DNA from: Archangiaceae bacterium
GTDB taxonomy: Bacteria; Myxococcota; Myxococcia; Myxococcales; Myxococcaceae
Assembly (NCBI GenBank): GCA_016714225.1
Contig: JADJNS010000005.1
Span: forward strand, 1 to 64,000
Reading direction: 5' to 3'
DNA length: 64,000 nucleotides
Position numbers and translations under genes: made by a program
The notes under the pieces: generated by a model
Seen by the model: the letters and a program-made list of their open reading frames with translations, nothing else
Told to the model about the DNA's origin: nothing
Database searches by the model: none
Part shown: one piece after another, positions 36,552 to 46,107 of the stretch
Layout of the letters: every line of letters starts with the position of its first letter
Numbering within the stretch: the first letter of the stretch is position 1

Positions 36552-37721
36552 GTGCGTGTCGAAGTCATTCGCCAGCTGTCTGAGTTACCGAAAGAGGACC
36601 TGCACCTCGCCGAGGGTCTGCAGCCGTTCATGGGCGACGACGAGCCGGTGGTGGTGGCCGCCTTCGAGCAGTCGCACTGCCACGGGCTGCTGCCCCTCAA
36701 GCGCAGCATCGAGCGGCCCATCGGCCTCGATGCGGTGAAGCTGAGCCGCGCCTCGCCGCTGCACGGCCGGGTGTGCGACCACACCAGCCGCGCGATGCTC
36801 GAGTTCGTCATCGCGAACGAGCCGTTCAGCCTGCTCGAGCTCGGCGCGGTGCCGACCGGCGGCCCGGTCGCTCGTGTCATCCCCGAGCTCGAGAGCTTTC
36901 GCCACGGCATCGACTGCCTCGCCGGCCCGCTGCGCGCCACCGTGCAGCTCGGCCACGACCTCGACGCCTGGTTCTACGGGCTGCAGGGCTGGGCGGCTCC
37001 GCTGGCCCGGCGCACCCGCTCGCTGCTGTCGAGCGGCGAGGTCGAGATCATCAGCGCCTGTGACCCGCGCGCCGGCCGCGACCTCTTGGCCATGTACCTC
37101 GAGCTCGAGCAGCGCGCCGACCCGCACGGCCTCGCCAGCGACATCACCGGCGACCCGCGCCGCGCCGCCCGCTACGCCGCGCTCGCCGAGTCGGGCGCCA
37201 CGCTCTTCACCTTTCTGCTGCTCGACGGGCTGCCGATCGCCGGCACCCTCTCGCTCACCGTCGGCGACACCGTCTACCAGCTCGAGAGCGCCCGCGACCC
37301 CGGCTTCGAAGACCTCGCGCCCGACGAGGTGCTGCTGATGTTCGAGCTCCGCCGCGCCATCTGCCGGGGCGCGAAGCACTTCGAGCTCGGCCCCGCGATG
37401 GTGCCCCACCACGGCCGGCTCGGCGCACGGCCCACCGAGACCCAGGTCTGGCAGGTGTTCCGCCGCTTCGGCTCGCACCACTTCGGCTCGGCGTGGAGCA
37501 GCGCGTCGGGCGGTCTGGACGCTCCGATGCCACTGCACGGGCTGCCCGGGCGCAGCGACCTCGCGCTGCAGCTCAAGGCCCGGCGTCAGGCCTCGACCCT
37601 GCTCGCCCGCCTCGAGTCCATCGGCGCCGACGTCGAGCGCCTGTGGGGCGACCCGCTCTGCGCCGGCCTGCCGTTCGACGTGAGCTGCGCCGAGCACGAG
37701 CGCGTTCGCCGCGCCGTGTAG
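36552..37721 (+). CDS. GNAT/FemAB-like protein of unknown substrate
   Basis: GTG 36552 is preceded by AGAGGGG at good spacing and gives 389 residues; a longer frame starts at GTG 36483. The C-terminal half (about 170-330) looks like the acyltransferase fold of the BcsL/FemAB-type proteins: LLAMYLELEQR, TLFTFLLLDGLPIAGTLSLTVGDTVYQLESA, EVLLMFELRRAICRGAKHFELG. The N-terminal half has a similar-sized degenerate unit, so this could be a tandem GNAT. No neighbour points to a pathway. Confidence 0.55.
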   Translation: MRVEVIRQLSELPKEDLHLAEGLQPFMGDDEPVVVAAFEQSHCHGLLPLKRSIERPIGLDAVKLSRASPLHGRVCDHTSRAMLEFVIANEPFSLLELGAVPTGGPVARVIPELESFRHGIDCLAGPLRATVQLGHDLDAWFYGLQGWAAPLARRTRSLLSSGEVEIISACDPRAGRDLLAMYLELEQRADPHGLASDITGDPRRAARYAALAESGATLFTFLLLDGLPIAGTLSLTVGDTVYQLESARDPGFEDLAPDEVLLMFELRRAICRGAKHFELGPAMVPHHGRLGARPTETQVWQVFRRFGSHHFGSAWSSASGGLDAPMPLHGLPGRSDLALQLKARRQASTLLARLESIGADVERLWGDPLCAGLPFDVSCAEHERVRRAV

Positions 37722-37723
37722 TC

Positions 37724-37878
37724 GAGGCCTGCTGTCGCTCGCCGAAGGCTGTGCGGCACATACTCCCTCGTAGGTGAGCGCTTGCTCTGCTGCTTGAAGC
37801 CTGGAGTATGCGGCGCTGAGACTTCGTTGGGAGACGTCAGGGTTCGACAAGGCTCACCCTGAGCGGCTTCGGTCTCGC
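37724..37878 (+). repeat. Interspersed hairpin repeat, copy 2
   Basis: Core CTCGCCGAAGGCTG, the inverted pair CACATACTCC / GGAGTATGCGGC (about 37757-37814) around CTCTGCTGCTTGAAGC, then the module GGTTCGACAAGGCTCACCCTGAGCGG in the opposite orientation to copies 1 and 3. It fills most of the gap between the GNAT-like gene and the GH44 gene, where nothing else is seen. Confidence 0.8.
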
Positions 37879-37935
37879 GTTACCGGGCGGTGAGGCCGTT
37901 GCGCGGCGGAGGCGGCGGTTGCATGCCATGGGCCC

Positions 37936-40008
37936 ATGTCGAGGCTCGTCGCGTTCGCGGTGACGTCGTTCGCACTCTCTGCTCTCGCGGCGCCGCCGGC
38001 CGCCGAGGTCGCCTACCGAAAAGGCACCCAGAAGGGGTGGATGGACTTCGGCTGGTCACCCCGAAAGAAGACCGCCGGCCAGGCCGAGCAGCACGACCTC
38101 AAGGGCTACGGCGGTTGGATTCTCACCCGCGAGCAGCCGATGCGCGCGTCGCAGGCGGGCGGCCTCAAGTTCACCTACCGCGCTCCCGACGGCCTCAAAG
38201 ACTTTCTCGAGATGAAGCTCGACAAGCCCGGCACGCCCGGCCGCTCGTGGGAAAAGGTTCGGCTCGCCCAGCGGCACCTGCACCCGCTGCCCGGCGGAGC
38301 GGTCGAGGTCTACGTTCCCATGAGCGAGCTCAACCCCAACAAGCAGGAGTTCGATCGCATCGTCTTCTTCGCCTATCGCGACCTGCCCAGCACCTGGGTC
38401 ACCTTCGACGAGGTCGCGCTCACCGTGCCGCCCACCACCGCCGAGCCGGCGACCGCGCAGCCCGCTGTTCCCACCGGCACGCCGCGCAAGGTCACCATCG
38501 ACTGCCGCGGCAAGGGCACGCCCATCAGCCCGCAAATCTACGGCATCGCCTTCTACCCGCTGTGGGAGTACCGCGACGACCACCACTGGGCGATGCACCC
38601 CGCCGCGCGGCGCTGGGGCGGCAACCACTCGACCCGCTACAACTACCAGCTCGGCGAGGCGTGGAACGCGGGGTCTGACTGGTACTTCCGCAACCTCACG
38701 TACACCAACAAGCCCGGGTGGACCTGGGAGACCTTCCTCGAGACCAACGCGAAGCACGGCGTCACCAGCGTCATCACCCTGCCGATGATGGGCTGGGTGG
38801 CGAAAGACACCACCTCTTCGGGCTACCCGGTGCGCGAGTTCGCCGAGCAGCAGCAGAGCGAGCAGTCGAGCGGCGCCGGCAACGGCCGCAGCAAAGACGG
38901 CAAGTGGATCAACGCCGGCTCACCGACCCGCACCAGCATCGCCGCGCCGCCCGACTTCGTGGCCGGCTGGGTGAAGAAGATTCGCCAGAAGGCGACCGAG
39001 CTGAAGACCCCGGTCACGTACATCTTGGACAACGAGCCCGGCCTCTGGGACTCGACCCACCACGACGTTCACCCCACCGCGGTCGGCTACGACGAGCTGT
39101 GGGAGCGCACCAAGGCCTATGCCTCGGCGGTCAAGCGCGCCGACCCCACCGCGCAGATCGCCGGCCCCGCAGAGTGGGGCTGGTCGAACTACCTCTACTC
39201 GCAGAAAGACCTGAAGTCGGGCGGCCCCCGCCTGCGCCCCGACCGCCGCCTGCACGGAGACGTGCCCCTCATCGCCTGGTACCTGCAGAAGGTCGCCGAG
39301 TACGAGAAGCAGACCAACGTGCGCCTGGTCGACGTGCTCGACCTGCACTTCTACCCGCAGGCCGACGGCATCGGCATCGGAGAGAGCGGCGACACCTCGG
39401 TCGAAGGCTCGCTCAAGCGCCTGCGCTCGACCCGTTCGCTGTGGGACCCGACCTTCAGAGACGAGTCGTGGATAGATGACAACGTCGAGCTGATTCCGCG
39501 CATGAAGCGCTGGGTGGCCGAGAACGCGCCCGGCCTCGGCACCAGCATCGGCGAGTGGAACTTCGGGGCCGAAAAGCACATCAGCGGCGGCCTCGCCGTC
39601 GCCGAGGCCCTCGGCCGCTTCGGCCAGCAGGGCCTCACCTCGGCGTACTACTGGCAGTACCCTCCCGACGGCTCGGCGGCGTACTGGGGCTTTCGCGCCT
39701 ACCGCGACTACGACGGCAAGGGCGCGCAGTTCGGCACCACCGCGCTCAAGGCGCAGGCCCCTGCCGGTGCGTCGGTCTTCGCCTCGACCAGCGCCGACGG
39801 CTCGAAGGTGGTGGTGGTGCTGCTGAACCTCGACCCCCAGAACCCGCTCGACGCCGACCTCGCCTTCGAGGGCTGCGGCGAGGGCGGCGCGCGCCGGGTG
39901 TTCTCGTACGCCGGCGGCCTCAAAGGGCTCGAGCCGCGCGAGGCCAAAGAGGGGCCGCTGAGCTTCGAGCCCTTCAGCATCAACGTCATCGAGCTCAGCC
40001 GCCGCTGA
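37936..40008 (+). CDS. Secreted glycoside hydrolase family 44 protein
   Basis: This 690-residue exported enzyme has a signal peptide (LVAFAVTSFALSALAAP), an N-terminal beta domain of about 150 residues that may bind carbohydrate, and a GH44 barrel. Family marks are IYGIAFYPLWEY, RRWGGNHSTRYNYQLG, DNEPGLWDSTHHDVHP with the candidate acid Glu367, and GEWNFGAE with the candidate nucleophile Glu540. A C-terminal beta domain (about 600-690) completes the usual GH44 layout. GH44 enzymes are endoglucanases/xyloglucanases acting on plant cell-wall glucans. The gene stands alone between two repeat copies. Confidence 0.9.
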   Translation: MSRLVAFAVTSFALSALAAPPAAEVAYRKGTQKGWMDFGWSPRKKTAGQAEQHDLKGYGGWILTREQPMRASQAGGLKFTYRAPDGLKDFLEMKLDKPGTPGRSWEKVRLAQRHLHPLPGGAVEVYVPMSELNPNKQEFDRIVFFAYRDLPSTWVTFDEVALTVPPTTAEPATAQPAVPTGTPRKVTIDCRGKGTPISPQIYGIAFYPLWEYRDDHHWAMHPAARRWGGNHSTRYNYQLGEAWNAGSDWYFRNLTYTNKPGWTWETFLETNAKHGVTSVITLPMMGWVAKDTTSSGYPVREFAEQQQSEQSSGAGNGRSKDGKWINAGSPTRTSIAAPPDFVAGWVKKIRQKATELKTPVTYILDNEPGLWDSTHHDVHPTAVGYDELWERTKAYASAVKRADPTAQIAGPAEWGWSNYLYSQKDLKSGGPRLRPDRRLHGDVPLIAWYLQKVAEYEKQTNVRLVDVLDLHFYPQADGIGIGESGDTSVEGSLKRLRSTRSLWDPTFRDESWIDDNVELIPRMKRWVAENAPGLGTSIGEWNFGAEKHISGGLAVAEALGRFGQQGLTSAYYWQYPPDGSAAYWGFRAYRDYDGKGAQFGTTALKAQAPAGASVFASTSADGSKVVVVLLNLDPQNPLDADLAFEGCGEGGARRVFSYAGGLKGLEPREAKEGPLSFEPFSINVIELSRR

Positions 40009-40047
40009 CCTGTCGCTCGAGTCACCGCCCAGAGTAGAAGGTCGGTA

Positions 40048-41043
40048 ATGGAACGGGTTTTGTGGGTGGGTCCCCGCCCCCCACCGAGAGAGCTCGGCGA
40101 GCTGCTCGGCCAGCAAGAGACACTCCTCGCGCACTATGCCGACGCGCCGACCGCGTTGATGGCGGTGCACGGGCAAGAGGTGGCGGTGGCCATCGTCACC
40201 GGCGACGACCCGAACGCGCCGAAGACCATCGAGCGCATCACCAGCGCGCGCCCCGACATTCAGGTGCTGCTGGCCACCGACACCGGCATCGCCCGGCAGG
40301 TGGTCTTGGGCCTGTGGAGCGGCGCCTCGGGGGTGCTCGAGTTTCGCACCCAGACGAAGAACGAGATCGTGCTCGAGATTCAAGAGTGGGTCGGCCGCCA
40401 CCGCGAAGTGCTGCGCGAGCGCGACCTGCTGATGCGCCTGCACTCCCTCAACGAAGACTTCTTGAAGACCATCGTGGCCGCCGAGAAGCGCGCCATCGAG
40501 CTCGAAGAGAAGCTCGAGGCCGCCCGCCGCCCCGCCGAGGCCCCCGAAGACGGGCCGACGCAGCTGTTGCTCGTCGACGACGAGCCGGTGGTGCACGACA
40601 TCTTGAAGCGCATCTTGTCGAAGCACGAGTGCGTCTCGGTGATGGACGGCGAGAGCGCGGTGAAGGCCATCTGGGAGAAGGGCTTTCACGTGGTCATCAC
40701 CGACAAGAACCTGCCCGGCATGGGCGGGCTCGAGGTGATGCAGCGAATCAAAGAGCTCGCCCCCGAGACCGACGTGGTGATGATTACCGGCTACTCGTCG
40801 AAAGAGGCCGCCATGCGCGCGCTCGAGCTCGGCGCCAGCGCGTACATCGAGAAGCCCTTCGACGACATCAAGCTCGTGCGCGAGCGCATCGACAAGGTCA
40901 TCGAGCACCGCCGCCGCCAGCAGAAGGGCCAGAAGTACCTGAACGTCATCAAAGACCGGAACAAAGACTTCTTGGACCGCTACCGCGTGCTCCGCGCCGA
41001 CTTGGAGGCGTGGATGGCCACCCACCACACCGGCAAGGGGTAG
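40048..41043 (+). CDS. Response regulator with two receiver-like domains
   Basis: The 331-residue protein has an N-terminal receiver-like domain (about 1-115; begins MERVLWVGPRPPPREL) that lacks the acidic pair and phospho-Asp. A coiled segment (EDFLKTIVAAEKRAIELEEKLE) leads to a complete receiver (about 172-290) with VDDEP, Asp219 in ITDKNLPGMGG, MITGYS and the KPF lysine. A helical tail without DNA-binding or enzyme domain follows. It probably passes the signal by protein contact. No kinase is adjacent; the orphan kinase at 18919 is far away. Confidence 0.85.
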   Translation: MERVLWVGPRPPPRELGELLGQQETLLAHYADAPTALMAVHGQEVAVAIVTGDDPNAPKTIERITSARPDIQVLLATDTGIARQVVLGLWSGASGVLEFRTQTKNEIVLEIQEWVGRHREVLRERDLLMRLHSLNEDFLKTIVAAEKRAIELEEKLEAARRPAEAPEDGPTQLLLVDDEPVVHDILKRILSKHECVSVMDGESAVKAIWEKGFHVVITDKNLPGMGGLEVMQRIKELAPETDVVMITGYSSKEAAMRALELGASAYIEKPFDDIKLVRERIDKVIEHRRRQQKGQKYLNVIKDRNKDFLDRYRVLRADLEAWMATHHTGKG

Positions 41044-41060
41044 AGCTTCAGAGACTGACA

Positions 41061-41250
41061 GGTTTTCGAGACCGCTCAGGGTGAGCCTGTCGAACCCTGC
41101 TCTCGCTCGCCGAAGGCTGAAGAGCAGATACGCCATCGTCTGGGGCGCACGCTCTGCCGCTCGACGCATGGATAATGCGGCTCCGCGCGTTCCAGTTGCG
41201 GCGGCACCCGTTCGACTTCGGCTTCGCCTCCGCTCAGGGTGACCGGCTTC
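41061..41250 (+). repeat. Interspersed hairpin repeat, copy 3 (fullest)
   Basis: This copy runs from CGAGACCGCTCAGGGTGAGC through the hairpin core (GATACGCC / GGATAATGCGG) to GCGGCGGCACCCGTTCGAC and CCTCCGCTCAGGGTGACC. It is bounded at both ends by CTCAGGGTGA modules. It fills the gap between two convergent genes and serves as the reference for recognising the two halves of copy 1. Confidence 0.8.
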
Positions 41251-41252
41251 TT

Positions 41253-42554
41253 TTAGTTGCCCAGCGCCGCGGCGGGAATGACGGCCTTCGCCACGCCCGG
41301 CGCCGACCACGAGAGGCGAATCAGCGCGTCGTAGTCTTGCTGCATGTAGTCGAGCCGAACCTCGGCGCGCTCTCCGGCGATGAGGGCGATGGTGCCGCTG
41401 TTCTCGGTCGAGCTGTGCGAGGTCCAGTTGTCGACCAGCACGCGGCCGTTGACCCACAGGCGCACCCCGTCGTCGCTCAGCGTGTAGAACGTGTAGGTGC
41501 CGGTGACGCTCGGCAGCACGGTGCCCGTCCACCGGGTGGAATAGAAGTTGGTGAAGTCGTGCAGCGGAATGGGGCCGGTGTCCGTCCAGTCGAAGGAGAC
41601 CGGGCCGTCGTTGCGGTGGCCGCGGTAGTCGGTGAAGTCGTCGTACGCGTAGTAGTCGCCCCACAGCCCTCCGGTCTTGAGCACCGGGGGGAACAGGGCG
41701 CTGGCGGGCACAATCTGCTTCGGCTGGCTCGCGCTCGACCACGACAGCTGGGCCACCGCGTTCGACGTGTTGTCGTAGTACTCGACCTTGAGGTCGTACT
41801 TGTTGCCGGCGGTCAGCGCGAGGGTGGCGCTCAGCTCGCTCACGCTGCCGGTCACCCAGTTGTGAATCAGCGGCACGCCGTTCACCCACAGCCGGCAGCC
41901 GTCGTCGGCGCGCAGGTAGAACGTGTACGTCTGCGTGTACTGCGGCTGAATCTGCCCCCGCCAGCGCGCCGACCAGTGGTCGGGCCCCACTCCGGTGACA
42001 GGCGAGGCCATCGCCCAGTCGAAGTTGAGGTTCGCGTCGGTGCGGGTGACCGGCGGCACCATCAAGGGCTCGGCGCTGTTGAAGTACTCGCCCACCAGGC
42101 CGGTGACCGGGCCGCCCCCCGCCACCCCTCCGGCGGTGCCGCCCGCGGTGCCGCCCGCGGTGCCTCCGCCGCTGCCGCCGGCCCGGCCGCCTGCGGTGCC
42201 TCCGGCTGAGCCTCCGCTCGAGCCGCCGGCGCCGCCCGCGAGACCGCCCGCAGTGCCTCCGCTCGACCCACCGGTGCCGCCGGCTTCTCCGCCGCCGCTC
42301 TCTCCGCCGTCGGGGACGAGCACGATGCACTGCTGCTCGGCGCAGGTGCCGTTCGAGCCGCAGTCGCTGCAGGTGCCGCCGCGGTGGCCGCAGTACTTCA
42401 CCGTGTTGCCGCGCTGGCAGACGCCGTCGGTGGTGCAGCAGCCCGCGCAGTTCGAGGGCAGGCAGTGCGGCGTCGCCGGGCCGCAGGCGGGGAGCGTGAA
42501 CGTGAGCGCGCTCACGGTGAGAACGAACGCCGCGGAGAAGACGTGTCCACGCAT
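41253..42554 (-). CDS. Lipoprotein with two PA14 domains
   Basis: The 433-residue protein has a signal ending LTFTLPAC. A Cys-rich segment follows (CLPSNCAGCCTTDGVCQRG ... CSDCGSNGTCAEQQC, about 31-75), then a Gly/Ala-rich linker of ~70 residues and two PA14 domains (about 150-280 and 290-430). Both have GLxGxYY/F, the DDGxRLWVNG turn and LxxGxxYxxxxxY-type strands. PA14 domains bind glycans. It is the last gene before the polysaccharide operon and is divergent from it. Confidence 0.85.
   Translation of the reverse strand: MRGHVFSAAFVLTVSALTFTLPACGPATPHCLPSNCAGCCTTDGVCQRGNTVKYCGHRGGTCSDCGSNGTCAEQQCIVLVPDGGESGGGEAGGTGGSSGGTAGGLAGGAGGSSGGSAGGTAGGRAGGSGGGTAGGTAGGTAGGVAGGGPVTGLVGEYFNSAEPLMVPPVTRTDANLNFDWAMASPVTGVGPDHWSARWRGQIQPQYTQTYTFYLRADDGCRLWVNGVPLIHNWVTGSVSELSATLALTAGNKYDLKVEYYDNTSNAVAQLSWSSASQPKQIVPASALFPPVLKTGGLWGDYYAYDDFTDYRGHRNDGPVSFDWTDTGPIPLHDFTNFYSTRWTGTVLPSVTGTYTFYTLSDDGVRLWVNGRVLVDNWTSHSSTENSGTIALIAGERAEVRLDYMQQDYDALIRLSWSAPGVAKAVIPAAALGN
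42110..42290 (-). repeat. In-frame GGTA/GGSS linker repeat
   Basis: This is the linker-coding part of the PA14 lipoprotein, with irregular 12-15-base units encoding GGTA, GGSS, GGLA and GGRA. The strand is almost purely CCG/GCC triplets. It is the same design as the other lipoprotein linkers. Confidence 0.65.
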
Positions 42555-42846
42555 GGCCGAATCACCTCAGATGGCGCCACTCTGGGTCCAACCGGCCGTG
42601 GCGGGGAGAAACGTCGAGGCCTCAGTGTGGGGGATATGAGAGGGCGGGGCAAGGTTGCCGTGGCGGGGCGCTCTCAACAGCCGTCCACGTCTTTTTCGAA
42701 GGGCACAGCCCCCGGAAACAGCACCAGACCGTTCCCGATCCTCCTCAATCACCCCTCTCCTACAGCCCCCCCCGGTAACACCGATCAGAGACCGTGCACC
42801 CCGGACCCGCCCCGTTAGACCTTCTCCACGGAGGAGGACCCGCAAC

Positions 42847-43056
42847 GTGAGCAAGCTGATCTTGATGGCATCGATGTGGGTGATGATTCTTCTGCCCCTG
42901 CGCGCTTCGAAGTCGAAGGACGCGCTCAAGGGCTTCAAGGCCGCCTTCACCGGCAGCCTCGTGTTCAACCTGGTCTGGGCCGCTGTGCTGCTCGCGCTGT
43001 TCCTGAGCCGCGTCGACGACCCGCAATCGCTGTTACCCCCGCAAACCGAGCCTTGA
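42847..43056 (+). CDS. Small two-helix membrane protein heading polysaccharide operon
   Basis: GTG 42847, with the strong ribosome binding site GGAGGAGG just upstream, encodes 69 residues: SKLILMASMWVMILLPL, a basic turn (RASKSKDALKGFK) and a second helix (LVFNLVWAAVLLALFL). It lies three bases before the chain-length gene and is clearly co-transcribed. The family is not recognised. The preceding gap (42555-42846) shows no other gene. Confidence 0.65.
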   Translation: MSKLILMASMWVMILLPLRASKSKDALKGFKAAFTGSLVFNLVWAAVLLALFLSRVDDPQSLLPPQTEP

Positions 43057-43059
43057 CCC

Positions 43060-44568
43060 ATGACTGCACCTGTCAAAACTCCGCTGAACTTCACCGCTGA
43101 AGAATCTTCCGCGGTGCTCTTCGACTACCGCCTGGTGCGCGACTGGATGAACTACGTCATCCACTCCGTCGGTCGTCACCCCGTCGTCGCCATCTTCTGC
43201 ACGCTGCTGATCGGCGGGGCCACCATCGGCGCCGCCATCTCGCTGCCCCGGCAGTACGAGGCCAAGACCCGCCTGCTGTCGAACAACGGGCTGCTCAGCG
43301 CGGCGAACGCGTACGGCGGCCCCAGCGACGACTTCCCCGCCATCGCGGCGCGCGAGAAGATTCTCTCGCACGACAACCTCGAGACCATCGTCAAAGAGCT
43401 CAAGCTCTCTGACAACTGGGAGAAGACGCGCACCCCGCTCTTCCACGCCAAGGACCAGCTCGCCCGCAAGCTCACCGGCGCGGCGACCGCCGACGAGCGC
43501 GACGATCAGATGGCCTACACCCTCGAGAAGAAGATGAAGGTGAAGGCCGAGAAGGGCACCATCGAGATTTCGGTGCTCTGGCCCGACCCGTTCGTGGCCC
43601 GGCAGATCGTCGAGGCCGCCTCGCAGAACTTCCAGGAGACCCGGCACGTGACCGAGGTCGCCACCAAGAGCGAGACCATCGCGGTGCTCGAGGGCTATCG
43701 TAAGCAGCTCGACACCGAGATCGAGCAGGCCTTCGGCAACCTGAAGCGCGTCTCCGACGAGCGCAGCCGCATGCTCAAGGGCAACCTCGCCGCCGACCGC
43801 CGCGCCGCGCAGGCCGACCTGCCGGCCCGCCCCACCGAGGCCGACCTGGCCAAGGCCGAGGCCCGCGCCACCGACCTCGCCCAGCTCAAGTTCCAGCTCC
43901 GCTCGCGCCAGCGTTCGATTCAGGACCTGGAAGATTGGCGTACCCGGTCGCTCGGCGACCTGCGCAGCCAGCTCGAGCAGCAGCGCCTCATCTACCGCCC
44001 CAACCACCCGGTCATTCAGCAGCTCGAGAGCCGCATCGACTCGGTGTCGAAAGACTCGCCGCAGCTCGCTCAGCTGCGCCGCGAAGAGACCGAGCTCAGC
44101 AAGCAGGTCGAGACCAAGGGCGGTGGCGTGCAGCCCCAGACCAGCGACTTCCTGCTGATGGACTCGCGCCGCTTCCCCTACGTGATGCCCGAGCCCGGTC
44201 AGGGCCAGGCCGACGCGCTCGAGCGTGAGCTGGCGCGCGACCCGGCGATGGTGATGGCGCAAGACGCGCTGCGCCAGTCGCTCACCCGCGCTCAAGACCT
44301 GCGCACCCGCATCGACGCCGCGAAGATCGAGCTCGACAGCTCGCGCGCCTCGTACAAGTACTCGTTCAGCGTGGTGGCTCCTCCGCAGACCCCGCGCTCG
44401 GCCGCCACTCCGAACGTGCCGCTGCTGATCATCGCCGGCATGCTCGCGGCGCTGCTCTTCTCCATCCTCGCCTGCACCGCCCTCGATGTGGCGCGTGGCC
44501 GTGTGGTGGAGGCCTGGCAGATTCACCGGTCGATGCGCGTGCCGGTGATCTCCAGCGTTCGCCTGTGA
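43060..44568 (+). CDS. Polysaccharide chain-length determinant (Wzz/PCP family)
   Basis: This 502-residue inner membrane protein has two helices, VVAIFCTLLIGGATIGAAISL (~45-65) and VPLLIIAGMLAALLFSILAC (~465-485). They enclose a large periplasmic coiled-coil region (PRQYEAKTRLLSNN, then long heptads to ~400, including RLIYRPNHPVIQQLESRID). There is no cytoplasmic kinase domain. PCP proteins control polymer length with a Wzy polymerase; the next gene fits that partner, overlapping by four bases. Confidence 0.88.
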   Translation: MTAPVKTPLNFTAEESSAVLFDYRLVRDWMNYVIHSVGRHPVVAIFCTLLIGGATIGAAISLPRQYEAKTRLLSNNGLLSAANAYGGPSDDFPAIAAREKILSHDNLETIVKELKLSDNWEKTRTPLFHAKDQLARKLTGAATADERDDQMAYTLEKKMKVKAEKGTIEISVLWPDPFVARQIVEAASQNFQETRHVTEVATKSETIAVLEGYRKQLDTEIEQAFGNLKRVSDERSRMLKGNLAADRRAAQADLPARPTEADLAKAEARATDLAQLKFQLRSRQRSIQDLEDWRTRSLGDLRSQLEQQRLIYRPNHPVIQQLESRIDSVSKDSPQLAQLRREETELSKQVETKGGGVQPQTSDFLLMDSRRFPYVMPEPGQGQADALERELARDPAMVMAQDALRQSLTRAQDLRTRIDAAKIELDSSRASYKYSFSVVAPPQTPRSAATPNVPLLIIAGMLAALLFSILACTALDVARGRVVEAWQIHRSMRVPVISSVRL

Positions 44569-46100
44569 GCACTGCACTCGCCGCCCCGCGCGGCCGCCTC
44601 ACCGGGCTGTTGACGGTAGGCGCCGTGGCGGGCACCGCGCTGGCGGTCGTTCTCGCCCTCGCGATCGACCAACCGCTGCTGGCCGTCGCGGTGCCGCTGT
44701 TCGTCGGGGTGGTGGCCGCGCTGTACCAGCTGCCGCTGCGCGCCGGGTTGTTCGGAGTGCTGTTCCTGGTGCTGGCGTTCGAAGGCCTGCAGTTCGGCCT
44801 GGGGCCCAGCAGCTTCTACGACGTGCCGTTCTTCAGCGCGGTCGGCCGGGTGCTGTTCTTGAACCTCTCGGCCATCACCGGAGTCGGCCCGCTGCGCGCT
44901 CCGCTGATCGACGTCGCCACCCTGGCGCTGTTCGTGGCCTCGATGGTGCGTCACCCGCGCGACGGTTGGGCCGGTACCCAGCCTTCGGTGCGCGCGATGC
45001 ACATGGCGCTGTGGGCCAGCGCCGGCGTCGCCGGCCTGCTCATCGTGCTGGGCACGGTGCAGGGCGGCAGCTTCGACGAGTCGCTCTGGCAGGTGCGCCA
45101 GCTGCTGCTCTTCCCCATTCGCGCGGTGCTGGTGATGCGCGCGCTCGACTGCAACACCGCCGAGCTCAAGACCATCGGCAAGCTGCTGGTCGCCGCCTCG
45201 ATGCTCAAGGCCCTCATCGGCCTGTGGTTCTATTACGTGGTCGCTCCGGCGGCGGGCATCGAGCTCGAGTTCACCACCTCACACACCGACACCCTGCTGT
45301 TCGTGCCGACCCTGGCGATGTTCATCGCCCAGACGCTCGAGAGCCGCACCCCCAAGCAGTGGCTGCCGAGCCTGTTCTGGGTGCCGCTGGTGTTCTGGGG
45401 CCTGGTCTGCAACGACCGCCGCGTCTCGTACGTCTCGCTGGCGATCGGCGGCATCGTGATGCTGGTGATGTCTCCGCCCACCCCGATGAAGCGGGTGGCG
45501 GCGCGGGCGCTGTTGCTGCTGTCACCGGCGGTTCCGTTCTACGTGATTGCGGGCTGGGCCTCAGAGGGCAAGGGCTTCTTCTTCCCGGTGGGCGTGCTCA
45601 AGTCGCTCATCGTCGGTGAGAAGCGGTTCGAAGGCGCGGTCGACTACCGCGACCTCGAGAACATGAACGTGCTGTACACCTGGTCGCAGCACAAGCTGCT
45701 GCCGGCCGGGTTCGGGCAGAAGTTCGACATGCTGTTCCACCTGCCCGACATCTCGACGTGGTTCGCGAGCTGGCAGTACCACCCGCACAACTCGTACCTG
45801 TGGCTGCTCACCATCGGCGGCCCCATCGGGTTCACGGTGATGGTGATGCCGCAGATCGCCACGCTCTACCTCGCGGCGCGCGCCTACCGCGCGTCGAGAG
45901 ACTTCACCGAGCGGGTGGCGCTGCTCACCGCCATCGCCACGGTCATCGCCTTCTTCAACCAGATGTGGGGCGACATGGGCACCCTCTCGTGGACGGTCTC
46001 GTGGACCGCCGCGGTCGCCGCCGCCATCAGCGCGAAGCTGGCGATGAAGACCGGCGCCTGGCCCGCGGTGTTCCGGGTGAAGCGCGAGTACGAGCTCTAG
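44565..46100 (+). CDS. O-antigen polymerase/ligase-like membrane protein
   Basis: GTG 44565 overlaps the previous stop. The 511 residues contain about eleven or twelve hydrophobic segments and one larger periplasmic loop (about 330-420) with WYHPHNSYLW-like sequence (here WQYHPHNSYLWLLTIGG), the Wzy_C/O-antigen ligase signature. It would polymerise or transfer lipid-linked repeat units with the Wzz-type protein upstream. Glycosyltransferases for this polymer are not in the window. Confidence 0.82.
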   Translation: MSTALAAPRGRLTGLLTVGAVAGTALAVVLALAIDQPLLAVAVPLFVGVVAALYQLPLRAGLFGVLFLVLAFEGLQFGLGPSSFYDVPFFSAVGRVLFLNLSAITGVGPLRAPLIDVATLALFVASMVRHPRDGWAGTQPSVRAMHMALWASAGVAGLLIVLGTVQGGSFDESLWQVRQLLLFPIRAVLVMRALDCNTAELKTIGKLLVAASMLKALIGLWFYYVVAPAAGIELEFTTSHTDTLLFVPTLAMFIAQTLESRTPKQWLPSLFWVPLVFWGLVCNDRRVSYVSLAIGGIVMLVMSPPTPMKRVAARALLLLSPAVPFYVIAGWASEGKGFFFPVGVLKSLIVGEKRFEGAVDYRDLENMNVLYTWSQHKLLPAGFGQKFDMLFHLPDISTWFASWQYHPHNSYLWLLTIGGPIGFTVMVMPQIATLYLAARAYRASRDFTERVALLTAIATVIAFFNQMWGDMGTLSWTVSWTAAVAAAISAKLAMKTGAWPAVFRVKREYEL

Positions 46101-46107
46101 GTTTCGT

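Noticed and set aside
37724..41250. CRISPR array
   Set aside because: The repeats are three dispersed copies with genes between them, not regular repeat-spacer units, and there are no cas genes.
42555..42846. Plus-strand ORF starting at 42655 upstream of the small membrane protein
   Set aside because: The upstream part is not protein-like; the strong ribosome binding site supports GTG 42847.
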